A stretch of 64,000 nt of DNA from positions 1 to 64,000 of the forward strand of contig NZ_VLLC01000003.1 of assembly GCF_007830435.1 (NCBI RefSeq), in the 5' to 3' direction. How positions within the stretch are numbered: the first letter of the stretch is position 1; each line of letters begins with the position of its first letter. The stretch comes from Desulfobotulus alkaliphilus. GTDB lineage: Bacteria > Desulfobacterota > Desulfobacteria > Desulfobacterales > ASO4-4. A program made the translations under genes and the position numbers. Shown piece after piece: positions 29,843 through 37,578 of this stretch. The notes below the pieces were generated by a model. The model did not search any database, was not told the origin of the DNA, and saw only the letters and a list, made by a program, of their open reading frames with translations.

Positions 29843-32272
29843 TCAGTTTTCAGCAGGTTTTGATTTTGTAATCCTCCTTGTTCCTGCTTTTTTTTCTTTT
29901 ACCTTGTTTTTTTTCTCCGTTGCTTCCTGCTCCAGGGCGATATTCAGTACATCCACCATTTTATCCACGAAGTGAAACTGTATTTCTTTTTTTATTTTTT
30001 TGGGTATTTCCTCCGTATCCTTTTCATTCCACTTTGGAAGAATCAGGGTCTTCATTCCTGCCCTGTGGGCTGCAAGTACCTTTTCCTTGATCCCCCCCAC
30101 GGGAAGCACTTCACCCCTCAAGGTAATTTCACCGGTCATGGCCAGATTCGGGATGATTTTTCTCTGTGTTGCAAGGGATGTAATGGCTGTCAGCATGGTC
30201 ACACCGGCTGAAGGCCCATCCTTTGGAATGGCTCCTGCGGGAACATGGATGTGAAGGTCATTTTTTTCAAAAAAATCTTCCGGAATATGAAGTTGCACAG
30301 CATCAGACTTTATGAAACTCATGGCAGCAGACACAGACTCCTTCATGACGTCACCAAGCTGCCCTGTAAGTGTCAGCCTGCCCTTACCCTTCATGGCCTT
30401 TGTCTCCACCACAAGAACGTCTCCGCCTGCGGGTGTCCATGCAAGACCAACGGCAACTCCCGGAACCTTGATATTGGTATTGACCTCCGAATGAATTTTT
30501 TTAGGCCCCAGATAGCGGGGAATATTCATAACATTAATGGCAACGGTTTCAGCCTCTCCTTCGGCGATCCGGCTGGCCACCCCCCTGCACAGGGATGCAA
30601 TTTCCCTTTCCAGATTTCTTAAACCCGCTTCCCTTGTATAATCTTCAATGATATGGCGCACGGCACCGGTGGTGAAGGTAATCTGGCTGGATGTAATGCC
30701 GTGGGCCTTTCTCTGTCTGGGGATGAGATACTTATTGGATATTTTAATTTTTTCATCAAGGGTATAGCCTGAAAGATCAATAACTTCCATGCGATCCCTC
30801 AATGCCGGTGGAATGGTATGGATCACATTGGCCGTTGTGATGAACATCACCTTGGAAAGATCAAAGGGTACATCCAGATAATGGTCCACAAAGGAATGAT
30901 TCTGCTCAGGATCAAGAACCTCAAGGAGGGCTGAAGATGGATCTCCCCTGAAATCATTTCCCAGCTTGTCTATTTCATCGAGGATAAAAACCGGATTATC
31001 CGTTCCTGCCCTCCTGAGAGCCTGAACAATCCTTCCCGGAAGTGCGCCCACATAGGTTCTGCGGTGTCCCCTTATTTCCGCTTCATCCCTGACACCACCA
31101 AGGGCCATGCGAACAAATTCACGTCCAAGGGCCTTGGCTATGGACCGGCCAAGGGATGTTTTGCCTGTTCCCGGAGGGCCGGCAAAGCAGATGATGGGCC
31201 CCTTTGAATCCGGTTTCAGTTTACGGACTGCAAGGTATTCAAGGATACGTTTTTTAGCTTTTTCAAGGCCATAATGGTCATCATCCAGAATTTTTCTGGC
31301 TTTTTTTATATCAATGACATCCTCAGTGGAATGATTCCATGGAAGGGATATCATCCAGTCCAGATAGGTTGTGACAACATTGTATTCCGCAGAAGAAGGA
31401 TGCATTCTGGCCAGTCTTTTCAACTCCCGTTCCGCTTCTTTTCTCGCCTCATCTGGAAGATCCTTTTCAGCAATTTTTGCACGGTAATCATCAACTTCCA
31501 CACTGCTTTCATCGCTTTCACCCAGTTCGTCACGGATGGCCTTCAACTGCTGCCTGAGATAAAATTCCTTTTGCTTCTGACCCATATCCTCTTTGACCTG
31601 GGTCTGAATTTTTGAGCCGATTTTCAATATTTCAAGCTGATAATTGACAATTTTTGTAACTTCCCGAAGCCTTTTTTTAAGATCTGTTATTTCAAGAATC
31701 TTCTGTTTTTCTTCATGGGTGGTGTTGATGGTGGAAGTAACCATATCCGCAAGAATACCCGGCTCATCAATGGTTTTTGCCATCTGGAGCATTTCCTGGG
31801 GGAGGCCCGGGGATAATTCAACGATCTGTATGTAAAGGTCCATGAGATTGGACATCAGAGCATCAATTTCCTTGCTCTTTGTCTCAGGCTCTTCAATCTG
31901 TTTGATACCTGCAATGAGATAAGGGTTTTCAGACTGGTATTTATTAATGGTAAAACGGCTGATGCCCTGTACCAGCAACTGGGTTTTATTGTCTTCACCT
32001 TTGGCCATTTTAAGAATAATGGCACCGCAACCGGTTTCATACAGTTCTTCTGGGGTTGTAAAGGTATTGCCCTTGTTCTTTTTTACGGCAACAAAACCAA
32101 CCATACGGTCTTTTCCCATCACTTCATCAATAAGGCGGATGGACTGCTCCTGACGGACAATGAGGGGTAAAACCATTTTGGGAAAAAGAACGACATCATG
32201 AAGGGGCAGTATGGGTAATACTTCGGGTAATTTTTCCTGGCTTAACTCCAGTGACGGCTGCTGCTCCTGCAT
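29843..32272 (-). CDS. lon: ATP-dependent protease Lon
   Basis: The protein has 809 residues. An N-terminal substrate-binding domain (PILPLHDVVLFPKMVLPLIV) is followed by an AAA+ module with Walker A CFAGPPGTGKTSLGRSIA, the FVRMALGGVRDEAEIRGHRR block and Walker B VFILDEIDKLG. The C-terminal protease domain has the catalytic Ser in PKDGPSAGVTM and Lys in GGIKEKVLAAHRAG. The last 25 residues are Lys-rich. Lon degrades misfolded and regulatory proteins. It is downstream of hsp20 on the same strand, 34 bp apart, a stress-response pairing. Confidence 0.98.
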   Translation of the reverse strand: MQEQQPSLELSQEKLPEVLPILPLHDVVLFPKMVLPLIVRQEQSIRLIDEVMGKDRMVGFVAVKKNKGNTFTTPEELYETGCGAIILKMAKGEDNKTQLLVQGISRFTINKYQSENPYLIAGIKQIEEPETKSKEIDALMSNLMDLYIQIVELSPGLPQEMLQMAKTIDEPGILADMVTSTINTTHEEKQKILEITDLKKRLREVTKIVNYQLEILKIGSKIQTQVKEDMGQKQKEFYLRQQLKAIRDELGESDESSVEVDDYRAKIAEKDLPDEARKEAERELKRLARMHPSSAEYNVVTTYLDWMISLPWNHSTEDVIDIKKARKILDDDHYGLEKAKKRILEYLAVRKLKPDSKGPIICFAGPPGTGKTSLGRSIAKALGREFVRMALGGVRDEAEIRGHRRTYVGALPGRIVQALRRAGTDNPVFILDEIDKLGNDFRGDPSSALLEVLDPEQNHSFVDHYLDVPFDLSKVMFITTANVIHTIPPALRDRMEVIDLSGYTLDEKIKISNKYLIPRQRKAHGITSSQITFTTGAVRHIIEDYTREAGLRNLEREIASLCRGVASRIAEGEAETVAINVMNIPRYLGPKKIHSEVNTNIKVPGVAVGLAWTPAGGDVLVVETKAMKGKGRLTLTGQLGDVMKESVSAAMSFIKSDAVQLHIPEDFFEKNDLHIHVPAGAIPKDGPSAGVTMLTAITSLATQRKIIPNLAMTGEITLRGEVLPVGGIKEKVLAAHRAGMKTLILPKWNEKDTEEIPKKIKKEIQFHFVDKMVDVLNIALEQEATEKKNKVKEKKAGTRRITKSKPAEN

Positions 32273-32306
32273 CGCTCACCTCCGGATATCTTGAAAGTAT
32301 TTTAGA

Positions 32307-32750
32307 TTAGTCGGACTGGATTTCCACTTTATGGATACCTGTATGATTCTGTTTGCTTAAGTGTATCTCAAGAAATCCGTTACTGTATGAAGCATTGACT
32401 TTTTCCGTATCAATGGTTGTCGGCAAAAAAAGAACACGCTCAAAGCAGCCGTAAAAAATTTCTGCCAGTCTGTAGGTGGTATTTTCCATGGCGATATTGC
32501 AGTTACGGGTTCCATGGATACGGATGGCTTTATGACTGATTTCTATTTCAAGGTTTTCTTTTTCAACTCCGGCTATTTCCGCAAGAATAATGATTTCATC
32601 CTCCGTTTCATAAATATCCATGGGAGGATTCCATCTGCGCTGACCAAGGGAAAACATGGGATTTACAGAACCAAACATGTCAGAAACGGATCTTCCGCAG
32701 GAACGGGAATGGTCAAATCCCGAACCAAAACGAATTTTAATGTAATTCAT
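32307..32750 (-). CDS. Small heat-shock protein (Hsp20/alpha-crystallin)
   Basis: The protein has 147 residues; AAGGAG six bases before the ATG at 32750 fixes the start. The alpha-crystallin domain runs from PPMDIYETEDEIIILAEIAG through GVEKENLEIEISHKAIRIHG to FYGCFERVLFLPTTIDTEKV and ASYSNGFLEIHLSK, with the A-x-x-x-n-G-x-L motif in the last. The terminal I-x-I/V tail is HKVEIQSD. It holds unfolding proteins in a refoldable state. It is the first gene of a unit with lon, so both are probably induced together. Confidence 0.93.
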   Translation of the reverse strand: MNYIKIRFGSGFDHSRSCGRSVSDMFGSVNPMFSLGQRRWNPPMDIYETEDEIIILAEIAGVEKENLEIEISHKAIRIHGTRNCNIAMENTTYRLAEIFYGCFERVLFLPTTIDTEKVNASYSNGFLEIHLSKQNHTGIHKVEIQSD

Positions 32751-32851
32751 GGAGATCTCCTTCATCAATTGGTACGCATGAATATATAAAAAGCAGTCGG
32801 TGCTAAAAAAAGTATGGTCAGGATTGAAAAATACCCATCAACTTTTAAAAA

Positions 32852-32879
32852 AATATAGTTAGCCTTGTTTGTTTTGCAA
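32852..32879 (-). promoter_or_regulatory. Candidate promoter of hsp20-lon
   Basis: On the minus strand TTGCAA (32879-32874), 16 bases, then TATATT (32857-32852), about 100 bases before the hsp20 start. It looks like a vegetative promoter. No convincing sigma32 or CIRCE element was seen. Confidence 0.35.
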
Positions 32880-32906
32880 GTTTTTTTAAAAAAAATGGTT
32901 TGAAAA

Positions 32907-33620
32907 TTAAAAAGGAAGAAATCTGGATACTAAAACGGATAGAGCTGTTTCAACTTTTAAAATGCGGGGCCCCATGGAAAACGAATACATCCCTGCTTTT
33001 TCAAGAAGGCTTATTTCAAAGGGAATAAAACCACCCTCGGGGCCAATGGCAAGCACGGAGGCCTTGTTGTGGCATATGGTCAGGGATGAATCCGTATAGG
33101 GATGGGCAATGTAACCTCTTTTATTCTGCAATATAAGAGGAAGACGGTCTTCCACAAAGGGTCTGAATCTTTTTTCTATCTGTATTTCAGGTAAAACCGT
33201 ATCCTTTGCCTGTTGCAGTCCTGAAACAAGCTGTTCGCGAAGGGCTGTTGCAGACAAAAAAGGAGTCTGCCAGTAACTTTTTTCCACCCTGAAGGTATGG
33301 ACAAGGATAATATGTTTGATTCCTAAAGATGCGATGGCCTGAAGAATACGTCTGAGTACCTTGGGTCTGGGAAGTGCCAGAACAAGTGTTACCGGAACCG
33401 GTGGAGGCGGAGGAACAGAGCAGTTAACGGAAAAGAAATCTGCATTCTCATCCCTTCCTGTTAGGATCGCCTCACCCATGGATCCATTGGTTATTCCAAC
33501 ATGGATACTGTCGCCCTTCTGTATTTTCAACACACTCCTTATGTGAACAAGTCTTGAATCAGAAATGCATACCGTATTTTTAGATAAAAAATCTTCTTTG
33601 TTTATAAGAATAATATTCAA
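32907..33620 (-). CDS. rsmE: 16S rRNA m3U1498 methyltransferase RsmE
   Basis: The protein has 237 residues. A PUA-like N-terminus (SRLVHIRSVLKIQKGDSIHV) is followed by a SPOUT knot: LALPRPKVLRRILQAIASLG, HIILVHTFRVEKSYWQTPFL, the SAM-loop LAIGPEGGFIPFEISLLEKA and MGPRILKVETALSVLVSRF. These are the characteristic RsmE motifs (GPEGG and LGxRILRxETA). It methylates N3 of U1498 of 16S rRNA. It lies upstream of hsp20 on the same strand, with a 156-bp gap carrying a possible promoter. Confidence 0.95.
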   Translation of the reverse strand: MNIILINKEDFLSKNTVCISDSRLVHIRSVLKIQKGDSIHVGITNGSMGEAILTGRDENADFFSVNCSVPPPPPVPVTLVLALPRPKVLRRILQAIASLGIKHIILVHTFRVEKSYWQTPFLSATALREQLVSGLQQAKDTVLPEIQIEKRFRPFVEDRLPLILQNKRGYIAHPYTDSSLTICHNKASVLAIGPEGGFIPFEISLLEKAGMYSFSMGPRILKVETALSVLVSRFLPF

Positions 33621-33656
33621 ATAAAACCTTTTTTGGTGTTTATATATGTTTTTGTC

Positions 33657-33684
33657 TTGACATAAAGAAGGACTGTTTTAAATT
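33657..33684 (+). promoter_or_regulatory. Promoter of the 22-codon gene
   Basis: TTGACA (33657-33662), 16 bases, TAAATT (33679-33684). It lies 73 bp upstream of the small open frame and points toward it. Confidence 0.5.
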
Positions 33685-33757
33685 GTGTTCAGGCTGGTTT
33701 TGGTGCATTGCAAAAAAAGAAAGATTTACATTTCTTGTTCAATATAAGGAGGATAAA

Positions 33758-33826
33758 ATGATTATTAATTTTTTAAAAGGGATTATTACCCGAAATGAAT
33801 TTATAGAAGAGCATTTTAATTTCTGA
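33758..33826 (+). CDS. Small protein of 22 residues, undescribed
   Basis: The ATG at 33758 follows a near-perfect AAGGAGG by five bases, one of the best ribosome sites in the window. The product is MIINFLKGIITRNEFIEEHF followed by NF, a hydrophobic front and an acidic-aromatic tail. A -35/-10 pair lies upstream and an intrinsic terminator 60 bp downstream, giving a stand-alone transcript of about 220 nt. I recognise no family. It could be a small membrane-associated peptide, a type I toxin-like peptide or the coding part of a dual-function RNA. It is convergent with the membrane-anchored gene at 33923-34651. Confidence 0.55.
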   Translation: MIINFLKGIITRNEFIEEHFNF

Positions 33827-33885
33827 TTATTTTAAAGCCCCTGCGCAACAGCAGGAATGAAGAATGATTCTTTTATCCATAAATA

Positions 33886-33924
33886 AAGGGGTGTCCTTTC
33901 CAGGGATACCCCTTCTTTTGTTTT
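33886..33924 (+). terminator. Intrinsic terminator after the 22-codon gene
   Basis: AAGGGGTGTCC (33886-33896) pairs with GGATACCCCTT (33904-33914), with one G-U pair, around a short loop. It is followed by the T-rich CTTTTGTTTT. It may also work for the convergent gene. Confidence 0.7.
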
Positions 33925-34651
33925 AAAAACCTGTTTTGATATCAGGTTCCGGATATTTTTCCATGATTGTTTGTTTGAAGATTTCTGCATTTTTGCCATA
34001 AAAAATGAATATGTGGGTTTCCGGTTTCCCATAACGATCAGATAAAACAGATGTAACCAGAAGATCCTCGCCCCTTTCCCAGAAATAAACAGGACCCGGA
34101 CCTGGTATTTTTACGTTTTCAATGGTTTGTGGCATTCCATGGGTATTTTTAAGGTTGTTGATAACAATATTTCCGTCTCCGGGAAGCCTTAAAAACAATA
34201 AAAGGGGCTTGTTGGTATATCTTGAAAAAACAAAACGAATATCACGGAAAGGAATATTTTTCTGATGGGCATAACGGTAATGCAGTTTAATGGTATTGCT
34301 TGCTATGGGATCCCGGAGTCTGGGTTTTTCAAAAACAATATCAAAGGCTTCCAAGTCTGGAAAATATTTTGCAAGCCAGCCTCTGTGAACAAAATCCAGA
34401 TAGACAGGCGTCAGGTTTTCCAGCCTGTGCTGACCAAGAATTCTTCTTAAATCCTTTAACTTTGCCTTTGTAAGGACCGTGTTTTCTCCAACATCAAAAA
34501 AAGTAAAACTTTCTGAACTTTTTTGCTCCGCATTTCTTGGTAGTTTTACACTTTTTTGATTTAAAAAAAACATAAGAAAAAAAATACATATAATAACCAG
34601 AACGATGAAAAAAAATAAGACTCGATATTTTTCAGATATCAGGTTTTTCAT
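33923..34651 (-). CDS. Membrane-anchored protein of unknown function
   Basis: The protein has 242 residues; AAGGA seven bases before the ATG at 34651 decides the start. One N-terminal transmembrane helix (about residues 11-31, VLFFFIVLVIICIFFLMFFL) is followed by a soluble, probably periplasmic region. Readable stretches: LTKAKLKDLRRILGQHRLEN, RGWLAKYFPDLEAFD, IKLHYRYAHQKNIPFRDIRF and VYFWERGEDLLVTSVLSDRY. No known domain is recognised. It is downstream of the yqeY gene on the same strand, 48 bp away. Confidence 0.6.
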   Translation of the reverse strand: MKNLISEKYRVLFFFIVLVIICIFFLMFFLNQKSVKLPRNAEQKSSESFTFFDVGENTVLTKAKLKDLRRILGQHRLENLTPVYLDFVHRGWLAKYFPDLEAFDIVFEKPRLRDPIASNTIKLHYRYAHQKNIPFRDIRFVFSRYTNKPLLLFLRLPGDGNIVINNLKNTHGMPQTIENVKIPGPGPVYFWERGEDLLVTSVLSDRYGKPETHIFIFYGKNAEIFKQTIMEKYPEPDIKTGF

Positions 34652-34699
34652 TGATCTATCCTTACTCAAGAGTAGTATTTTTACCTTTTAAGGCCTTGT

Positions 34700-35188
34700 T
34701 TATGAAGAAACCATGTCCGCCAAAATCTTTTTTACCAGTAAACCATCCGCACGTACACCAAAATGCTTCATGACAAGGCCTATACCAGCCGATGGGTGTT
34801 GTAAGGAGGTGAAATCCAAATTTTCTTCAATCCATTTTTTTATTTCATATTCATCTGCAGGTTTTGGAATATATTCTTGTAAAATCTCAATAAAATCAGA
34901 AGTCGTTTCTTTTTTTGCATCCAGCAGTATTTTTTCTGACTTTATAAGACCCCGTATCAGACCTGTAACATCTTCATTTGTTATTTCCTCATTTTTTTTG
35001 CATCTAAAACTTTTTTTTCCGGATTCAAGGATTATAGGAACTGTTAGTTTGGGAAACTCACTGATAATCATGCGAAGTGCATCACGAATATGATCCTCTT
35101 TCTGTTTCATGGCCACTTTGATGTCTTCTCTGATTTTTTCTGAAAGATTTACAGGACATTCGGGGGTCCATCCGTATTTTTTTTCCAT
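34700..35188 (-). CDS. yqeY: GatB/YqeY domain protein
   Basis: The protein has 162 residues, the usual YqeY size. Family features: an N-terminal helix SEKIREDIKVAMKQKEDHIR, then RDALRMIISEF, and the tail domain ITNEDVTGLIRGLIKSEKIL followed by EILQEYIPKPADEYEIKKWI and PSAGIGLVMKHFGVRADGLL. The domain is related to the tRNA-binding tail of the GatB amidotransferase subunit. A role in tRNA-dependent amidation is assumed for the family but not proven. The residues before MKQKED are slightly longer than usual. Confidence 0.88.
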   Translation of the reverse strand: MEKKYGWTPECPVNLSEKIREDIKVAMKQKEDHIRDALRMIISEFPKLTVPIILESGKKSFRCKKNEEITNEDVTGLIRGLIKSEKILLDAKKETTSDFIEILQEYIPKPADEYEIKKWIEENLDFTSLQHPSAGIGLVMKHFGVRADGLLVKKILADMVSS

Positions 35189-35622
35189 TTATGTTTTTCC
35201 TTAATTATTTTTTTATTCTGATAAAAGAATATTTGTATATATTAATAAAATTTATTTTTCGCTCGATGTAGCTAAAAATGCCTGATTCTTGTAATTATGT
35301 TTGAAAAAAGTTGAAATTTTGCCGGGTGCATTTCGATTCTATTCGTATGTGTTAACCTGGCCAAATCATCAGGTATGGTGATTATAATAACATTTTTCAG
35401 ATATTATTTACCTGTTAAGGGTAGTTTTATCCTCTTTTGGTGTGTTTTCAACGGAACTTATATTCTGGCAGTGCATCTGTTTTCTTGAATAACAGCGAAA
35501 GCGGGATGCGCAAAGACCTTAATAAATCCTGATCTTATTTGAAATAAAAATATGAAAAATATGCATAAAAATCTTCTTTTTGTGAAGAAAATTTTTGTGA
35601 TAATTTTTTCATCTTCATATAA
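35189..35622. other. AT-rich intergenic region, nothing recognised
   Basis: About 430 bp between yqeY and the terminator of the next gene. No open frame with a ribosome site, no tRNA and no repeat of the interspersed family was found. It must include the yqeY promoter region. Confidence 0.5.
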
Positions 35623-35657
35623 AAAACGGCTTTATCCGAAAGGGAGTTAGCCGTTTT
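35623..35657 (-). terminator. Intrinsic terminator of the 35690-36079 gene
   Basis: On the minus strand AAAACGGCT and AGCCGTTTT form a perfect 9-bp stem (35657-35649 with 35631-35623), followed by further Ts. Confidence 0.8.
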
Positions 35658-35689
35658 CGATTCTTTATTTAAAAATAAGGAGTAAAAAA

Positions 35690-36079
35690 TCAGGGTTGCA
35701 GAGCACGCTCTGCATCTTCGTTACTGCTGTAAAAGTTGGGTTTCACCTGTTGCTGCTGCAAGCTTTTTCCCAGTTCCTCTCTTAGGGAAGCACTGGTGGT
35801 ATAACGGGTTACGCCCGCATAAAAGTGTTCCATCAGGCGATTGACCATATTTGTATAATTTTGCATAAGGTCTTGTTTTATATTAAAATTTTCATAATTT
35901 ACAATGGCATCTACACGTTTGTCAAGGTGGGAAAGCTGCTCTGCAACAAGAAACTCAATGCGGTGGATGTCCCTTTCACTGTCAATACTGTAGTTTTCAA
36001 AATTTACATAAAAACGATTTTTTTCAGGATCATAGCTAAAACGTTTTTCCAGTTTTTTTTCTTCGGCAGGATTTGTCAT
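35690..36079 (-). CDS. Stand-alone domain resembling the C-terminal tail of acetyl-CoA hydrolase/CoA-transferase-type proteins
   Basis: The protein has 129 residues, with the start at MTNPAEEKK (AGAGAGG six bases upstream). The pattern FYVNFENYSIDSERDIHRIE, followed by HLDKRVDAIVNYENFNIKQD and HFYAGVTRYTTSASLREELG, resembles the C-terminal segment of acyl-CoA:acetate CoA-transferase-like proteins. That segment carries a VNYDNF-type strand and a VTRYTTSAFLR motif. Here it is an independent gene with its own terminator. The catalytic Glu domain of such enzymes is absent, so it is likely a regulatory or partner protein. Family assignment rests on remembered motif similarity. Confidence 0.6.
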   Translation of the reverse strand: MTNPAEEKKLEKRFSYDPEKNRFYVNFENYSIDSERDIHRIEFLVAEQLSHLDKRVDAIVNYENFNIKQDLMQNYTNMVNRLMEHFYAGVTRYTTSASLREELGKSLQQQQVKPNFYSSNEDAERALQP

Positions 36080-36250
36080 TTGGACCTCTCTCTTATGAAG
36101 GGTATTTTTGACGGGTACCGGAAACGGCACCGGGCGGGAAAAGGATTTATTCCATATTAAACATAAGGCAGCTTATGGAGCAAGTATTTTTGAATATTTT
36201 TTTTAATATGGAAGTGAATATACATGGAAAAATAATAACATCATATTTTT

Positions 36251-36598
36251 TTATTTTATAAATAGAAAACGTTCATACATTTCTTTATGAAAGCCAACGA
36301 TAAGCGTATGATTAAAAGAAAGGGCTGGAGCCCTCAGATTACCTCCCGGACCTTTAATTTTGTCTGTAAAAAGTTTTTTTTCTGAAATTGTATTATTGAA
36401 TATGTAAAATTTTTTTCCTGAAGAAACGGCAATGGTTTCTATTGTTTCGAGAATTTTTTCTAACTGATCGTCTCCTATTTTATTTTTTCTGGCGTCCTCA
36501 ATTTCCATAAAAGTCATATTGTTTTCCCCGATCACGTCGAGGGCTTTCTGACAGGTTTTTCAGCCTTTACGGATGTAGGCCCATGGAATGGTATTCAT
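36251..36598 (-). CDS. ArsC-like (thioredoxin-fold) selenoprotein, UGA-encoded Sec at codon 13
   Basis: The true gene is 115 codons, starting at the ATG at 36598 (AGGAG eight bases before). It contains an in-frame TGA at 36562-36560, which ordinary gene calling takes as a stop, leaving a truncated product from an internal GTG or ATG. Read as selenocysteine it gives WAYIRKG-U-KTC-QKALDVI, a U-x-x-C redox motif where ArsC/Spx-family proteins have CxxC or CxxS. The rest fits the family, including NLRAPALSFNHTLIVGF near the end. A SECIS-like hairpin follows the UGA. It is 11 bp downstream of the DUF6489-like gene and probably co-transcribed. The likely role is thiol-disulfide or peroxide chemistry, not necessarily arsenate reduction. 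Confidence 0.82.
36526..36543 (-). promoter_or_regulatory. Bacterial SECIS-like hairpin
   Basis: Starting 16 bases after the UGA, the RNA CCCUCGACGUGAUCGGGG folds as CCC/GGG, one bulged U, CGA/UCG, and a five-base loop CGUGA. A bulged U in the stem and a GU in the apical loop are the two features needed for SelB binding in the E. coli fdhF element. The spacing from UGA to loop (about 23 bases) is inside the known range. Confidence 0.75.
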
Positions 36599-36609
36599 CA
36601 AAATAACTC

Positions 36610-36888
36610 CTATGCTTTATTTTTCTGTTTATCCGGGTCTGTTTTTTCCTGTCTGATGGAAAATTCCGGCTTGAGAAGACTCATATTTTTCATGGTCTGT
36701 TCCCAGAGGGTTTTTCCAACATCACCACCAGGAAAAACGATTTTCATAAGTTCTTTCGGATCCTGAGCGGCTTTGACTCTTGCCTGAAGATCCTTCATAA
36801 CTTCTTCATGAAAATTTCTCACATCCGGAAGCCCCATGGCTTCACGGATTTCTTCGGGCGTTGCTTCAATGGTGATATTTATTTTCAT
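36610..36888 (-). CDS. Small conserved protein, DUF6489-like
   Basis: The protein has 92 residues. The N-terminus MKINITIEATPEEIREAMGL followed by PDV resembles short proteins that begin with a beta strand and a TPEE-x-R-x-x-x-GLPD motif. The middle (FHEEVMKDLQARVKAAQDPK) is helical, and the tail is Lys/Gln-rich and probably disordered. Function unknown. It is the first gene of a two-gene unit with the ArsC-like selenoprotein, and the upstream promoter region ends at interspersed element E. Confidence 0.65.
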   Translation of the reverse strand: MKINITIEATPEEIREAMGLPDVRNFHEEVMKDLQARVKAAQDPKELMKIVFPGGDVGKTLWEQTMKNMSLLKPEFSIRQEKTDPDKQKNKA

Positions 36889-37025
36889 CGTTACTCCTGC
36901 ATAATGACGGACCCGATATGAAAGATCCGTTTTTTTAAAGTCATTTGTAACTGTTCAGCACAGTTTTTCATATCATACCTGCAAGACAGATGCACAGGCT
37001 CCAGGCTATTTGCCCGTGTCGCAAT

Positions 37026-37093
37026 CCGGCACTCAAGCTGAAAAACTCAAGCCCTTTACGGGAGCAGAAATGCCTATGGATCTTGAGTGCCGG
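37026..37093. repeat. Nested hairpin insert in the outer arm of copy E
   Basis: CCGGCACTCAAG (37026-37037) and CTTGAGTGCCGG (37082-37093) are perfect inverse arms. Compared with the other copies, only about three bases (CTT of GCAATCTTATTCG) were lost at the insertion point. Confidence 0.75.
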
Positions 37094-37231
37094 ATTCGGG
37101 AGCTTCTTGCCCTGTGCGGAAGCGGCAAAAACTCTCCGCCACAGGCAGGATAAGCTTTTTGATTACCATGGCAGGCTTAAGTACGCTGCCTTTGTGGCGG
37201 CTCAGACAGTTTGCCGCTTTTATAGCACTCA

Positions 37232-37297
37232 GGCACTCAAGCCTGAAAAAACTTATTATTTTTATAGCAGGCTTTAGGTTGCTGGCTTGAGTGCCGG
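37232..37297. repeat. Nested hairpin insert at the apex of copy E
   Basis: GGCACTCAAGCC (37232-37243) and GGCTTGAGTGCCGG (37284-37297) enclose an AT-rich loop. It occupies the same place as the insert in copy A, but with a different loop sequence. Confidence 0.7.
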
Positions 37298-37578
37298 AAT
37301 CCGAAACGATTGCAATGTCACTTTCAAATAGCCTCGGAGCCTTGCAACAGTACGAAGCTGCTGCAATGACAGCATTGGCAGTTCGAAATAAATTGTGCTG
37401 AATAATTACAGTCATTTTAGATAAAAAGGGATAAGAAAAATTAACAAAATATTGCAATATACCAGATGTATGTACAATATAAACAGATTTTTAATGTATT
37501 GGTTTCAATATATGGTGTTGTCTGCGTTTTTCAGAGTCCATTGGCTCTTTAAAAAATCATAACATGGGATAGTCCTGT

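Larger units (their letters stand above)
36947..37409 (-). mobile_element. IS66-type MITE, copy E (two hairpin inserts, exact 8-bp duplication)
   Basis: At 463 bp this is the longest copy, in the reverse orientation. Exact AGTCATTT duplications flank it (36939-36946 and 37410-37417). Both arms carry an insert with CCGGCACTCAAG-type ends. The one at 37232-37297 replaces the same apical segment as in copy A. It sits between the divergent DUF6489-like and MFS genes. Confidence 0.92.
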
